The position numbers and the translations under genes were made by a program. Under the pieces are notes generated by a model. The model saw only the letters and a list, made by a program, of their open reading frames with translations. It had not been told where the DNA came from and made no database searches. 64,000 bases of DNA, taken from contig WNNJ02002783.1 of assembly GCA_012934845.2 (NCBI GenBank), positions 1-64,000 of the forward strand. The letters run 5' to 3'. The DNA comes from Pomphorhynchus laevis (lineage: Eukaryota; Acanthocephala; Palaeacanthocephala; Echinorhynchida; Pomphorhynchidae). Within the stretch, counting starts at the first letter, position 1; each line of letters opens with the position of its first letter. Shown piece after piece: positions 21,265 through 32,241 of the stretch.

Positions 21265-22764
21265 TTATGCTCTGATTTCGTTTTCAATTTCTTCTGTTGT
21301 TTTATTCTTTGTTTCTGGAAGTTTGAAATAGAAGAGAATTAAGCTTAGTAAAACAAGAATTCCAAAAATAAGAAACACGTATCCACGCAGTGCAGAATTT
21401 ATCGCCGGAAAGAACAGACTCAACAGCATGTTAAAAACGTAGTTAATGCATAATGAGACGCTAAGAACTGCATCCCTTGCTTCCGGACGAAATACTTCGC
21501 ATGCATATATAAAGGGTATCGGTCCGAGTCCCAGGGCGAATGCGATTATAAACACAATTATTAGAAGCACTGAAAACCACGCCAAAGCAGCTGAATTCTT
21601 CTTCATGTTTACTTCTATTACTATAGTTAATACAACGAATAGACCAACGATCAATCCCATAGGATAGACGAGCAGAGGACGACGTCCAAATCGATCGATC
21701 AGAGGTAGTACAGCGATAGTCGCGATTACATTAATGGCACCAGTACACACAGTGGAATAAGGAAGGTTTTCTTCAGAAATACCGGCTACAGTGAACATTT
21801 TTGTAGAATAGAAAAATACTGCGTTAATGCCACTTAAAGCTTGTATACCAAATAGTGTCAATGTTGTGATCAGTTGCCATTTATATTTTGAATCAGAGAA
21901 TACGTCTTTAACAGACAGCGATGTTTGACCTTGGTTAGATTCTTGTTCTGATGTCAGTAATTTGATTTCCGAATCTACGTCGTCTCTGTTCGTAAGCTTT
22001 TTCATCGCTGTATATGCTTTGGATTCATTGTTCATTACTTGAACCATTTGAACCGGACTATCACATATAAACGGAGTAATAAATATGGCTATAACCGAAG
22101 TCACGGTCCCAATAATAAATCCCCATATCCAGATATTAAACTTGCCAAATATTTCAGGAATACCAAGTAGTTGACCGACAAGTATACCAATAGTAATAAA
22201 AAGCTGATGAAATGTGCCTGTTATGCCTCGTAAACTTTGGGGTGATATTTCGTTTAGATACGGTGACACTATAACACACGCCATGCCTCCTTGAAAACCG
22301 AGAACAAATCTAGATACATAGAGCAAGCTTGGTTGTTTAGTGTAATATGCGGAAATTCCAAGCACAGCGAATAGTATGGCGAACGGATAATTTGCGTAGA
22401 AAATTCTTCTTCTGTCAAAAAATTTGGAACATCGTAGCCAGTAAGGACCTGTGAGTGCGCCGATAAAATTTCCCAGTACAAATAGCGTCTGTCCAATACC
22501 ATTTTTTAACTCGCCAATGAATACATCCTTCGAAAATCCAGTATCTGTAGTTTTGTTTAGCAGTGGTGGACACGCGTATTGTGTACGTGTTCGGTTCTCT
22601 TGCACATCGCACGCATTAAACTTGGAGTTCATGAATGGTTCTATAAATTTGCTATATTGGTTGGGTGCTCCAATACCGTAACCAAATAAGAAGGAAGCAG
22701 ATAAGCATACCGTTATACAGGAAATAACTAACCATAATGTCCATTGATTCTGTCTTTTATCCAT
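21265..22764 (-). CDS. GLUT/SLC2-type facilitative sugar transporter
   Basis: 499 residues in one exon with twelve hydrophobic segments (MFS fold). It probably carries glucose or other hexoses across the plasma membrane. Family blocks in order: an extracellular loop with N-x-T sites (QENRTRT, LLNKTTD); FVLGNFIGAL and KFFDRRRIFYANYP (loop 2-3, normally GRR); RFVLGFQGG, LNEISPQSLRGITGTFHQLF; QALSGINAVFFYST in TM7; LIDRFGRRPLLVYPMG in loop 8-9; GLGPIPFIYACEVFRPEARD (the usual Trp of GPIPW is Phe); and the terminal PETKNKTTEEIE. Two deviations stand out: the loop 6-7 PESPR motif is reduced to DSPVQ, and the GPIPW Trp is lost. The start is the only Met giving a complete TM1. The exact substrate cannot be told. 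Confidence 0.93.
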   Translation of the reverse strand: MDKRQNQWTLWLVISCITVCLSASFLFGYGIGAPNQYSKFIEPFMNSKFNACDVQENRTRTQYACPPLLNKTTDTGFSKDVFIGELKNGIGQTLFVLGNFIGALTGPYWLRCSKFFDRRRIFYANYPFAILFAVLGISAYYTKQPSLLYVSRFVLGFQGGMACVIVSPYLNEISPQSLRGITGTFHQLFITIGILVGQLLGIPEIFGKFNIWIWGFIIGTVTSVIAIFITPFICDSPVQMVQVMNNESKAYTAMKKLTNRDDVDSEIKLLTSEQESNQGQTSLSVKDVFSDSKYKWQLITTLTLFGIQALSGINAVFFYSTKMFTVAGISEENLPYSTVCTGAINVIATIAVLPLIDRFGRRPLLVYPMGLIVGLFVVLTIVIEVNMKKNSAALAWFSVLLIIVFIIAFALGLGPIPFIYACEVFRPEARDAVLSVSLCINYVFNMLLSLFFPAINSALRGYVFLIFGILVLLSLILFYFKLPETKNKTTEEIENEIRA

Positions 22765-23287
22765 ATGTTGAATAAATAATCTATATTTACAAATTTTGAA
22801 AATAAATTATATTTTTCAAATTTAAAATTGTATACGAAAATAACAATATTTTTATTCAATACCACTACAATAATTAATTAGAATTTGGGTTCCTGTTTAA
22901 AGTTTGATATAAATATTTAATCAATTTTAAACAGACAATGTGTTTGTTCCGTCTCTTAAATATTTACGAAATTAAACTTTTTAGAAATGATAAAATCATT
23001 AAAATAAGCTAAACTGGTATTATATATTAAAATATTCAATTAGCAAACTATTTATACAACGCTGATCGTGTAGTTATAGGGATTACGGTTTGGTAAAATT
23101 ATGCTTATAAGGCCGATCCAGTGTTATCAGGCCTTAATCACTATCTTGAGATTAGTCTCGCAATCTAAATAATATCACCATCTAAATAAATATGCGGTTG
23201 ACGTTTATTGCTAAGGTGAATATATTTATTGTTAATATATGTTACTATATTACATCATTATTATACCATAAATTTATACTGAATATA
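22765..23287. other. Upstream flank of the transporter
   Basis: AT-rich, no ORF of interest. On the minus strand a TATAG sits 18 nt before the transporter ATG but lacks a pyrimidine tract, so unlike piwi and spectrin no acceptor is convincing here. Confidence 0.4.
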
Positions 23288-23291
23288 ATGG

Positions 23292-23357
23292 CCTTTTTCA
23301 TTTTTATAGTACACTCATTTTATATTTATAGTTCACTAATTTCATTTTTATAGTCCA
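23292..23357 (-). repeat. Left subterminal iterons of the mariner-type element
   Basis: Three 22-bp units, read on the minus strand as TGGACTATAAAAATGAAATT plus AG, TGAACTATAAATATAAAATG plus AG, and TGTACTATAAAAATGAAAAA plus GG. They are likely transposase binding sites, by analogy with repeated ends in other transposons. Confidence 0.75.
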
Positions 23358-23396
23358 TTCATTTCTTTATTATTCTAAAAAAATTTGCCTTGATAA

Positions 23397-24460
23397 AATG
23401 TATAGCAATGATAAAGCTGAATATGATCAGTATAGCTCAGAAAACATTAAAAATATATCTGAAGTTGGAAAACAAAGAAAGATAAGAAAACCCAGACAGG
23501 TCATCAAAAAGAATACGGTGGAATGCTTTTAGGATTACTCCAAAGAGAGACTAAATTTATTGAAATGGCTCGTATTCCCAATGTTTCTATCAAAACGACA
23601 AAAAGGCTCTATACCAGATATCTCAACGGTAAATTCCAAGATTTATCAATTAAAATCTGCTGGGGAAATAAACGTGAAACGAAGAAAGATTTCTCTTATG
23701 AAAAAAATATTATATCATCGGAAATCGGGGCAAATTCATGTATGGCAATTAAATCTATATGTGAAAAACTCGAGGTTCACAATACTTCAAATACGTATTC
23801 GCCATCAAACGTTTGGAGGATTATTAAATATTTGGACTATACTCGAAAACCTTGACCTAGGTTCCTATAAACAGGAACAGTAATTCAAATAATCAAGTAG
23901 GATGTCAGTATAGAGCAGCTTAAAGCCATATTTAAGACAGCCAATGAATATTTCTTGACGAGTCAGGATTTAATTTACATACTTATAAAAATTAGGATAA
24001 TCCCCTAAAAATACTAAATGTTATAATAATTGTGCTAATTCAAAGGGGATTAACATTTCACCATTACTCGCCATTAATATGTAGAAGTTGTCTTTGCCTA
24101 TAAGATAAATATAGGCAGCTTTAAGTCTAATGATATTTCTAATTTTATTTGCACAGAGTTGCAGGGTTTGTTGTCCAGTGAAAGGTAGTACATTGTCCTA
24201 GACAATGCGTCTATTCATAAGACCAGTAAGGTTAAAGATGTATTTGCAGATAAAAACTATATTAAGTTTTTACCACAACTAAATCCTATAGAAGATTTTT
24301 GCGTGTTTGGTCTCGAGCAAGACAAAGTGGTATTAATTCTAACAGTACTGAGCTTATTGAATGTATAGAACAGTTTTATCCAATAAAGATTTTGTAATGA
24401 ATGAATATTTTAATCATACGCGTCTCTGGATCGAAAGAGCGAATGCAAAGGTTGATTTTA
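23397..24460 (+). pseudogene. Mariner/IS630-type transposase, broken
   Basis: Plus-strand pieces in several frames. A basic N-terminus from the ATG at 23,397 leads to a helix-turn-helix-like segment near 23,520-23,640 (LLQRETKFIEMARIPNVSIK). The DDE core follows: first Asp in FLDESGFNLHT near 23,950, second Asp in LDNASIHKTSK near 24,200, and Glu in LNPIEDFF near 24,285. About four residues are missing from the FLPPYSPQLNP-type block, leaving 29 residues between second Asp and Glu. Multiple frameshifts and stops abolish activity. Confidence 0.75.
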
Positions 24461-24462
24461 TA

Positions 24463-25001
24463 TAAATAAATCATTATTGTAAAACATGTAAGCCAGACGC
24501 GAAAGAATGACGAATGCCGTTTGTCATCACAATGACTCATCAGTGCTAGATCCCTCCCACTACTGGATGCAGAGGAGGACTTGCAGACGGCAATCAATGA
24601 ATGAATCAATGTGAATGATGTACTAGAAAATTTTCTAGTACATCATAGAGTACTAAATCAGTACTACAGCTTCACCAAAAAGGATCATTAGCAAAATCAC
24701 TGGTAAATGCCAGCGCAGGTCTCTTTAATATCGGCTAACTTTTATTTAAGGAGAGTGAGACCATTCCGCGTGATATTCTTGTAAAACATGTAAGCCAGAC
24801 GCGAGAGAATGACGAATGCCATTTCGTCGAATGACGAACGCCATTTTACCAGTCCTCCTCTGCATCCAGCAGTGGGAGGGAGCTGACACTGATGAGTCAT
24901 TGTGATGACGAAACGGCATTCGTCATTCTTTCGCGTCTAGCTTACATGTTTTACAAGAATATCACGCGGAATGGTATCACTCTCCTTAAATAAATCATTA
25001 T
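24463..25001. mobile_element. Foldback insertion with hammerhead core, flanked by 15-bp direct repeats
   Basis: TAAATAAATCATTAT occurs at 24,463-24,477 and again at 24,987-25,001, bracketing about 510 bp that interrupt the mariner-type element. The insert holds three partial copies of one short unit. One is on the minus strand (24,600-24,478). One is a minus-strand 3' fragment (24,820-24,742). One is on the plus strand (about 24,830-24,986), pairing with the second as a foldback. Units end with TTACATGTTTTACAAGAATA, then CACGCGGAATGGT and CACTCTCCTTAAA. The 15-bp repeats look like a target-site duplication from retrotransposition (non-autonomous element); that mechanism is inferred. Confidence 0.7.
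24885..24945 (+). ncRNA. Hammerhead ribozyme core (candidate)
   Basis: Core elements in order: CTGATGA (24,889-24,895); stem II GTCAT/ATGAC (24,896-24,900 with 24,905-24,909) capped by TGTG; GAAA (24,910-24,913); a 3-bp stem III (ACG/CGT) with loop GCATT; and the cleavage triplet GTC ending at 24,924. All core positions, including A15.1-U16.1 and H17=C, match the hammerhead consensus with the short stem III of retroelement-associated type I forms. Stem I is weak: AGCTGAC and GTCTAGCT can pair but are offset from the core by unpaired bases. Activity is therefore uncertain. The copy on the minus strand at 24,543-24,514 lacks the G of GAAA. Confidence 0.55.
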
Positions 25002-25102
25002 ATTTATTAAAATATATGCATTTTAATTCTTATTCATTTATTCACAAAATTGTATTTATATATTTAAATGCCCAATTGTAGTGCTTTTTAAACATGTAAC
25101 AA

Positions 25103-25234
25103 TGGACTACAATAATGAAATGAGTGGACTATAAAAATATAACGAATGGACTATAAAAATGCAAAGAGTAAACTATAAGAATGAAATATGTGGACCATAA
25201 AAATGCAACTAGTGGACTATAAAACTGAAAAAGG
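25103..25234 (+). repeat. Right subterminal iterons of the mariner-type element
   Basis: Six 22-bp units in exact register (6 x 22 = 132 bp), for example TGGACTATAAAAATGCAAAG plus AG. The outermost unit ends in CTGAAAAAGG. Orientation is opposite to the left array. Confidence 0.8.
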
Positions 25235-25238
25235 GTAT

Positions 25239-26290
25239 AACAGTCAATTTATAACAATTGAGAATAATTCACTTGTGCATTCACAAATGACTCTGAATAT
25301 TATAATTTAAAAAGAAACATATACTAAGAGTATATTTGGGATTATGTATAAAACGTTTGACAAATATTTTTAACTTATTAATAAGTTAGTATTTTCAAAT
25401 TACTGATTAAATTCAAATCAATTACGCTTAAATTAACAAACCATTAAAATATATGTTTAAATAGTGGAATATACTCAAACTCACGTGGATAGTGTCTAAT
25501 TGTGGAGTATTAAAAGGTACAATTATAAAATTTAGCCGATTTGGGATAATAAAAAATATAGTTTGTTTAAAATTTATGCTAGCCATTTATAAACATAATT
25601 TGTCTATTAAACTCAGTTTGTGAAACAAAAATTTACTTGCACTGATAGTCAATCGAACAACGAATTTCGCTAAATAGCAAATTTATTAAGATAACCTCTG
25701 AAAAATATTGAATTTTTGCATGTAGTCTTTTATCAGTAACATTGCGGTTTAATGGAGTTTATAACGTTGTCGTAAACAACTATCTACTTTATTACTAAAC
25801 GTGCATAAATACTATACAATAAAGTTACTGCTTAGTATCATTTATCGTTAAATAATTCGTGCTAAATAAATTTATTTACATGTTAATTGTTTAGAGTGTT
25901 ACAGGATTTGAACTTGGGGACCAAAAAGTGCAATTATCACATACGTGATTGTGCTCTGCATATATAAATGTAAAATGGGACTATATGATTAATATAAAAA
26001 TTGTTAACATTGGACTCAAAGCCGGTTATAAATTTAACAGAAAGTTGATAAGAGATAAAAACTTAAATACTGAATTGATATTAATCAGTACAGAATTATA
26101 TTTAATCACTGATGCTTAATCATTGCATTGTATTTAACAATGATAATTATTAGCCGACATACCTTCGCCAAATTAAATAACAGAATAGAAGTCTTGGTGT
26201 CAAAAGATAACGTCAAAAAATGTACGGATAGAAATAACGCCTCTTTTATTTGATTTTAAATTTTAATTTTTTTATTATATTAATAAAAAT
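25239..26290. other. AT-rich intergenic stretch
   Basis: No gene recognised. A minus-strand CCCCAAGTTCAAATCCTG at 25,904-25,921 looks like a tRNA T-arm but lacks a matching stem and acceptor. Confidence 0.4.
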
Positions 26291-26299
26291 AAACCGATA

Positions 26300-26690
26300 T
26301 CAATAATATTGGCTTTCTTCAAAATCATTTAAATAATTTAATAGATACATATTTTAAACTAGGTTGCTATAAAAATAGCATCAAACCGAAAACGTTTTAT
26401 GGCTGAATAAAACACTTTAAAAATACAATAGAAAATAGTAAAATATATAAATTAACACAATAATATTAAAAATAAATTTAAAATCATTAGCGGAAAACTT
26501 TTATGTATGGATAATAAATAATATACTTTGTATTAGAAAGTATATTTTTTTATTATATTAATAAAAATAAACCGATATTAATAATATTGTATTTCTTTAA
26601 AATCGTTTAAATAATTTAATAGATACATATTTTAAACTTGGTTACTATAAAAATACCATCAAACAGAAAATTACGAAATATAGAATACGT
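26300..26690 (+). mobile_element. Two short PLE RT C-terminal fragments in tandem
   Basis: AATAATATTGGCTTTCTTCA at 26,303 and its diverged repeat AATAATATTGTATTTCTTTA at 26,580 each begin a piece of the PLE RT C-terminus (HLNNLIDTYFKLG). The first continues to IKNKFKIISGKLLCMDNK; the second is cut near 26,690. Both are too short and shifted to code. Confidence 0.7.
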
Positions 26691-26880
26691 TCTTAGCACG
26701 CATTTGGTCCCGCTGCTATGTTGGGTAGAGGAGTTAGGGGCCGAAACCTGATAGCATAGCAGTTCCTCCTGATGACCTTTAATCCTTATTCTAACACAAC
26801 GTCTGTTATTTATTAGTCAATTCATATAAATGACATTTATTTTAAATTTCTATTTTTTATTTTAACTTGTGTTAACTTGA
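26690..26880 (+). repeat. PLE tail, best-preserved plus-strand copy
   Basis: GGTCCC (26,705-26,710), CTGCTATG (26,713-26,720), GAGGAG (26,728-26,733), GGGGCC (26,737-26,742), CATAGCAG (26,755-26,762) and TCCTC (26,764-26,768), followed by TGATGACC and TTATTCTAACACAACGTCTG. The segments can form three mutually crossing helices. Confidence 0.75.
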
Positions 26881-26919
26881 AATGGAATTTGCTTTCTTCA
26901 AAATCATATAAAGAATTTA

Positions 26920-27010
26920 ATAGATATGTTGTGTTGAGGAATAGGGCTGAAACCTGATAGCATAGCAGTTACTCCTCGTAACCTCTAATCCTAATTATAT
27001 TTATTAGTAC
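26920..27010 (+). repeat. PLE-tail fragment
   Basis: GTTGAGGAATAGGGCTGAAA, CCTGATAGCATAGCAG, TTACTCCTCGTAACCTCTAA: a left-truncated and diverged tail copy. Confidence 0.6.
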
Positions 27011-27033
27011 GATTTAGGCGATTATTAATTTTC

Positions 27034-28287
27034 TCTATACCGACGGCTATTACATCTAAGTCGTACTTCTAAATCTAAGGTATGATTACTGAAACTTATT
27101 ACTTATTGGCAACATCTTATAATAAAATATATGTAAAAGGTGATCTGACACAAATCTGATAATTGTACTTTAAAAAATACTGTACATGTCAAAGTAATTA
27201 TTTAAACTCTTTGCAACTCTTAAAATAATTATTTAAAAAATGTTGTAATTGTCGATGTAACTGTGTGTTGGTATTAAATAACTGTGTAATAGTAAATAAT
27301 ATACTTTCAATAAAATACTCGATAATCAAATTTCTTCAGAGGAAATACATAATTAACATGCATTTGGCCATTTTGCAAAGTTGGGTATATAGATAGGGGT
27401 CGGAACCTCATAAAATAGCAGTTCCTACAGCTTACCTCCTGGATATTACCTTTTACATCCATTTTATTACTTATATATCAACCTTGAAAATAGACACCTC
27501 AGATTGTAATATAACTATATTCTAGTTACCGATTCCATCGACTGATTTGGATTTATTAAAATTTAAAATAACAACTAGCATTTACGGGGAAATTACAGGA
27601 CAACATATTCTCACTATCCTCCAGATTATCTACAATCTTAATTCTGATAAATCATATATTATCTATTAATCCACAAAAGTTGAATTTATAAAAATTCAAG
27701 AAAATCTAGAAATATTAATCTCAATTATAGAAAATATTCTCCAAGTCAATATGTTGGGTCGAGAAGTCGGACTCGAAAAATAATAACATAGCAGTTTCAC
27801 CAGATGACATATAATCTTAATACTGATATATCGCATATTATTTAATAATTCATGAACATTGATTTTATTTTAACTTTCTTTTAATATAAATTAAAATTAT
27901 ATAAGATCTCAAGATTTAAATATTTACTATTTGACCAGCTAATAAATAATTTAAGAGTTTTCAAATTGAATGTAAAACTACTGAAGGTAGTTATATTACC
28001 AGAAAAACAGAGTCCACTGGTCACTAATAACATGTCAATATAATAATTCAAATCACTTACGTAAACTTACATATTTTGTTTTATAAATAACTTTAAAAAA
28101 TGGTAATATATTATCAGTTAAAAATAATAAATTGAATTATATAAATTTTTACTAAATGCTTCGAAATGTAGTTTTATTTTGACTTTTATTAACATTAGAT
28201 TATTTACATAATATTGGCATTTACAGTTTCAATTTTAAAAATTATTTGACGAGCTAATAAATTATTTAAGAGTTTTCAAATTGAATG
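27034..28287 (+). repeat. 1,254-bp inverted duplication, left arm
   Basis: Reverse complement of 36,780-38,033. Paired coordinates sum to 65,067 throughout, so there is no net indel. The single substitution found by eye is in GGAAATAC/TATAATTAAC near 27,345. It contains two degenerate PLE-tail copies (27,325-27,450; 27,745-27,860). The inner and outer flanks of the two arms are unrelated. Confidence 0.9.
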
Positions 28288-29799
28288 TTAATTTCCGTTA
28301 TGAAATATAAAAAGTAATACTAATAAGTTTAAAGTTAAAAAATTTACCAAACTATTTTGAATAAAAGCAAATTTTTAAATCAGATTTAAAGAAAACTGAT
28401 TAATAAATCATTGCATATTAATCATTTCATAAGAATTCTTAATTATAAAAATTCTAACCTTTTAGAATTACAAATCGTATAAAATCTTAATATTATGATA
28501 ATTATTTTGTAAAGTTATGTAGCACAAAATATGCAGGATCAGTTAGCTGATCTGATATAAAAGTAATTGTATTTAAAAATCGATTAAAGACAAGTTTTCT
28601 CTTAGTTTTGTAATATACCTAGCATATAATTTAACGGTAACAGTATATTGTCGTTAAATCTATGAATTGATAACAAATAAACGGTCACGTTAGCAGACAA
28701 CGCACGTACGTGTTAAATACTTTTATATCAACTAGTTTGAGTAGGAAATTACCAAATAATAATTTGATATTTCTGTCAGATTTAATTTTAATTTCACAAA
28801 TTTAATTCAATATTAAGAAAACATAACTCGTAAAGTTTATGCAAAATCAGCCAAACAGCTGCTACATCCAATATAAGTGTCTTGTCATGGATCAATTTGA
28901 CAAATTTAACGTCTGGTGTTGTAACACTAGGTTAAATAATAAAAAGTTACGAAAAGATATCAAACCTAATCGATAAACTTCTTTTCCATTATCATTATGG
29001 TGGTCTATCACGCACCATGCGATAAACGAATCTGGAAGAAATTACATCAATTTAGCTGAGTATCAAATATAATGTGAACAACGCACAAATGCAGAATAAA
29101 AAAGAAAAGCAAAAAATAAAAACTGCACACAATGGCATATACTGCAATTCAGCAAAAATCAAAACGAGTGTCGAAATAAGCATACAGATAGAAAATAACC
29201 AAATTTTAGACAACTCTCTTATTTATAAAGCATAGAAGCGCATTTTTAGTGGCTGTCTAGATATAAAATCACACGGCACGATCAAAACGACAGCTTTCGT
29301 GTTTGGTATTTTGTGATTCAGCTAACTCGCTGTTGTTAAATTTTAATCAATTTACAATACGAGCTTAGAAATTAATTACAGTTTAAGTTCAAGATAATTT
29401 AAGTTTTTAAATTATTTGATGATATAAAATTGTATGATATATTTAAAATCAGCAAGTACTATCGTTAAAATTGTATCTTATACAGCATATTAAATGTTGT
29501 TAAATTACAAAAGCACTATAATACATTTCCAGTAAAGGACAATTTTTATCATAGAATATTGAATCTGTCTTAATTTTTTTAGATTTCGGCATCTCAAAAC
29601 TATCATTACATTCTGAAGTTATCTGTACAAACAATACATTATTAAATATCCATTAATTTAAAAAAATCTAAATTAATAAACCGCCATACGGTAGTAAAGA
29701 ATTTCTAATTATGCATTAGTTATTAGACGGTAGCCACGTTTTTAATTATATGAACCCTTTCGGGAATTAGAAGGTAATCATTGTAATATGATTATGATA
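28288..29799. other. AT-rich gene-free stretch
   Basis: No ORF over about 60 codons with recognisable content and no repeat obvious by eye, apart from one palindrome-like CAGTTAGCTGAT at 28,547. Confidence 0.4.
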
Positions 29800-29802
29800 A
29801 TA

Positions 29803-29965
29803 TCAATATGGACTTCATCCATTTTGGTCAGACCTTAAATATTTCAATTTTAACAGTGGAAGCGGGTTTATTTTTCGACACGTTGTTATGTTGGGTCGAG
29901 GAATAGGGGCCGAAACTTGATAGCTCAGCAGTTCCTACTTATGACTTCTAATCCTTATTCTGATA
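29803..29965 (+). repeat. PLE-tail repeat with insertion, second copy
   Basis: Matches 10,459-10,604 including the internal insertion (CTTCATCCATTTTGGTCAG, GGAAGCGGGTTTA), then TTGGGTCGAGGAATAGGGGC. It has more differences from its partner than the adjoining 2.18-kb duplication has, so the two events are distinct. Confidence 0.65.
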
Positions 29966-30065
29966 CAACGTCTCTTATTTATTAGTCAATTTATAAAATT
30001 TTGAAAATTATAAAATTTTGATTTAGCATAAAAATTGAAATAACTAAATCTCGAGATTAATAACA

Positions 30066-32241
30066 AATCCTTATTCTGATACAACGTCTGTTATTTATTA
30101 GTCAATTCATAAAAATGATGTTTATTTTAAATTTCAATTTTTTATTTTAACTTGATTTAAATTATAAAAAATCTTATATTACAATTATTTATTTTATTAT
30201 TAAATCATAAAATTTTGATTTAGCTTTATTATGTTTTGTTTATATTATAATTATATTAAATACGTAGACTCAGTTAGCTGATTTGATTTGATTTATTCTA
30301 CACGTTTTTTATAAAATCTTATATAACAATTATTTATTATTATTTAATTATTTAATTTTATTTATCACTATTATAGTGATAAAACATGATTATTAGCATG
30401 TTTTGGACTCACTTCTATCCTGAGTCGAGGAATAGGGCCGAATCCTGATTACATAGCATTTCTTAATGATGATCACTAATCCTGATTCTAGTACAACATC
30501 TGTTATCTATTATTTAAATCATAAAAATTGACTTTTATTTTAAATTTCATTTTTAACTTGATATAAGTAATGTAAAATTTTATATAATAATTATTTATTA
30601 TTTATATTTTTATTATTATTTAAATTTTATTTATAGTTAGCTAATATGATCTTATCGCATATTGATTAACGTCTTAACGAAATTAAGAAGATGCACTATC
30701 TTTATTGAATAATTGATATTTATATAATTAATTTTATAATTATTTGAATATTTAATTATTTTATTATTTGAATTTATAAAATTTTATATAAAATTATATA
30801 ATTATTTATAATTATTTATCTTAATATATTATTTAACTTGATATAAATTATATAAAATCTTAAATTATTTTCAAGATATTTTAATTATTTTAATGCGTGG
30901 TTCATGCAAAAGCAAGACAAACATCAGTTTTACTTTTGAAAATCTATACACGAACACTGAAGTGTCACAAATGAACTCGATTTTTCAAACTATTAATTTT
31001 ATTTCCTCGTAACTACGATATACTGTGTAAAATTGATATTTTGAAGGTCTTTGATAAATATTTGGTAAGACAATAAGCAGAGATTGTAAATTTGTCAAGA
31101 AGATACACTTTCTTTATTGAATAATTGATATTTCTAAAATTGTATATCATTCTCAAAGTAAATTATTTTAAAATGAGTTATCGTAGCTAATTTTGACCTA
31201 TATATTAAGAGCTGTTAAAACTGATTGTTCATTGAGTTATAACAAATTAATACTAAAATTTATTACAAATTAAAAAAATAGATTATTTTTTTTCAATTTT
31301 AGAAATTTATTAATAATTAAAATTTATTAATAATAATTTACAAAGATTAGGTTCCCGCATATGAGTAGATAAATCAAAACAATGCAAATTTAAAGCAAAT
31401 CAGCTTTGTTGCTAGCCTATCTTGAACAAAGAGAGACTAAGCGTGCAAGAATGAAAGGAACCCGTCTTAAATTAGTTATGACATCAGTGTAACGTAACTT
31501 TATTTACCACTAGCCGCTTTCAATTATCCGTTGACGTAATTTCTTTTTTTTCAACTACTTTTTACAATCGTTTAAAAGCCTTGTGACTGAGAAGCCTTCT
31601 GAATTTTCTACTCATTCCAAGTATTTAGATTTCTTTCTTCATGATAACGGAACAAATTTGTTGGGTCAAAAATGGCGTTTAATTAGGTATACGTGTTAAT
31701 CACACTTACAACAATAAGAGTTCTCCCAAATCTTCCCCCAAATAAAGCCATCCATTCAACATATAAACTGAATACTTTTTACTGAAGTAATACTAGATCT
31801 AACTTTATATTTGAATCCACATCAGACAACTCCGGTTATATCGAAAATTCAATAAAAGAAGCTTAACTTGCATTATTGAAAAATCAACAATAAAAATTGT
31901 TGAGGAATAGTAGGTGAAACTTGATAGCATAGCAGTTCCTCCTGATAAACACTAATCCTTATTGGAATACATCGTCTCTTATTTATTAGTTAATTCATAA
32001 AAATTGGATTTCATTTTAAATTTCAATTATAAATTATATCATTAAATAAATACTAATTGTATAAAATATTATGTAATTGTATTTTATTTATAATTATTTA
32101 TCGATTTTTAATTTGTATATTGTATAAAATACGTATACTCAGTTATCTGATTTAATTTTTACCGCATTCAATTGCATTAGTATCGAGATGCAAACAAATT
32201 TTGAAACTTCGCTATTAGCGCAATCAGCCCAAGTCAACTAT
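30066..32241. repeat. 2.18-kb direct duplication, copy 2
   Basis: Near-identical to 10,605-12,780 at a constant offset of 19,461 bp. It includes PLE-tail fragments at 30,390-30,520 and 31,900-32,035 and ends at CAAGTCAACTAT; beyond that the two flanks differ. It contains no gene, although its partner's right end is the immediate upstream region of piwi. Confidence 0.9.

Larger units (their letters stand above)
23288..25238 (+). mobile_element. Tc1/mariner (IS630-type) transposon with iteron ends
   Basis: Bounded by inverted ends: CCTTTTTCATTTTTATAGT at 23,292 and, inverted, ACTATAAAACTGAAAAAGG ending at 25,234. Each end is built of 22-bp repeats (TGGACTATAAAAATGNAANNAG), three at the left (23,292-23,357) and six at the right (25,103-25,234), in opposite orientation. 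Inside, the plus strand carries a broken transposase. A 15-bp flanked foldback insertion interrupts the 3' region at 24,478-24,986. TA-rich flanks fit the TA target preference of the family, but the exact target duplication is not clear. Confidence 0.8.

Noticed and set aside
25895-25985. tRNA-like T-arm on the minus strand (AAGTTCAAATCCTG)
   Set aside because: The T-stem halves do not pair, no matching acceptor or D-arm could be found, and the anticodon arm is absent.
26737-26776. GAAAC ... CTGATGA in the PLE tail as a type II hammerhead
   Set aside because: Only four bases lie between any possible cleavage site and CTGATGA, so stem I cannot form.
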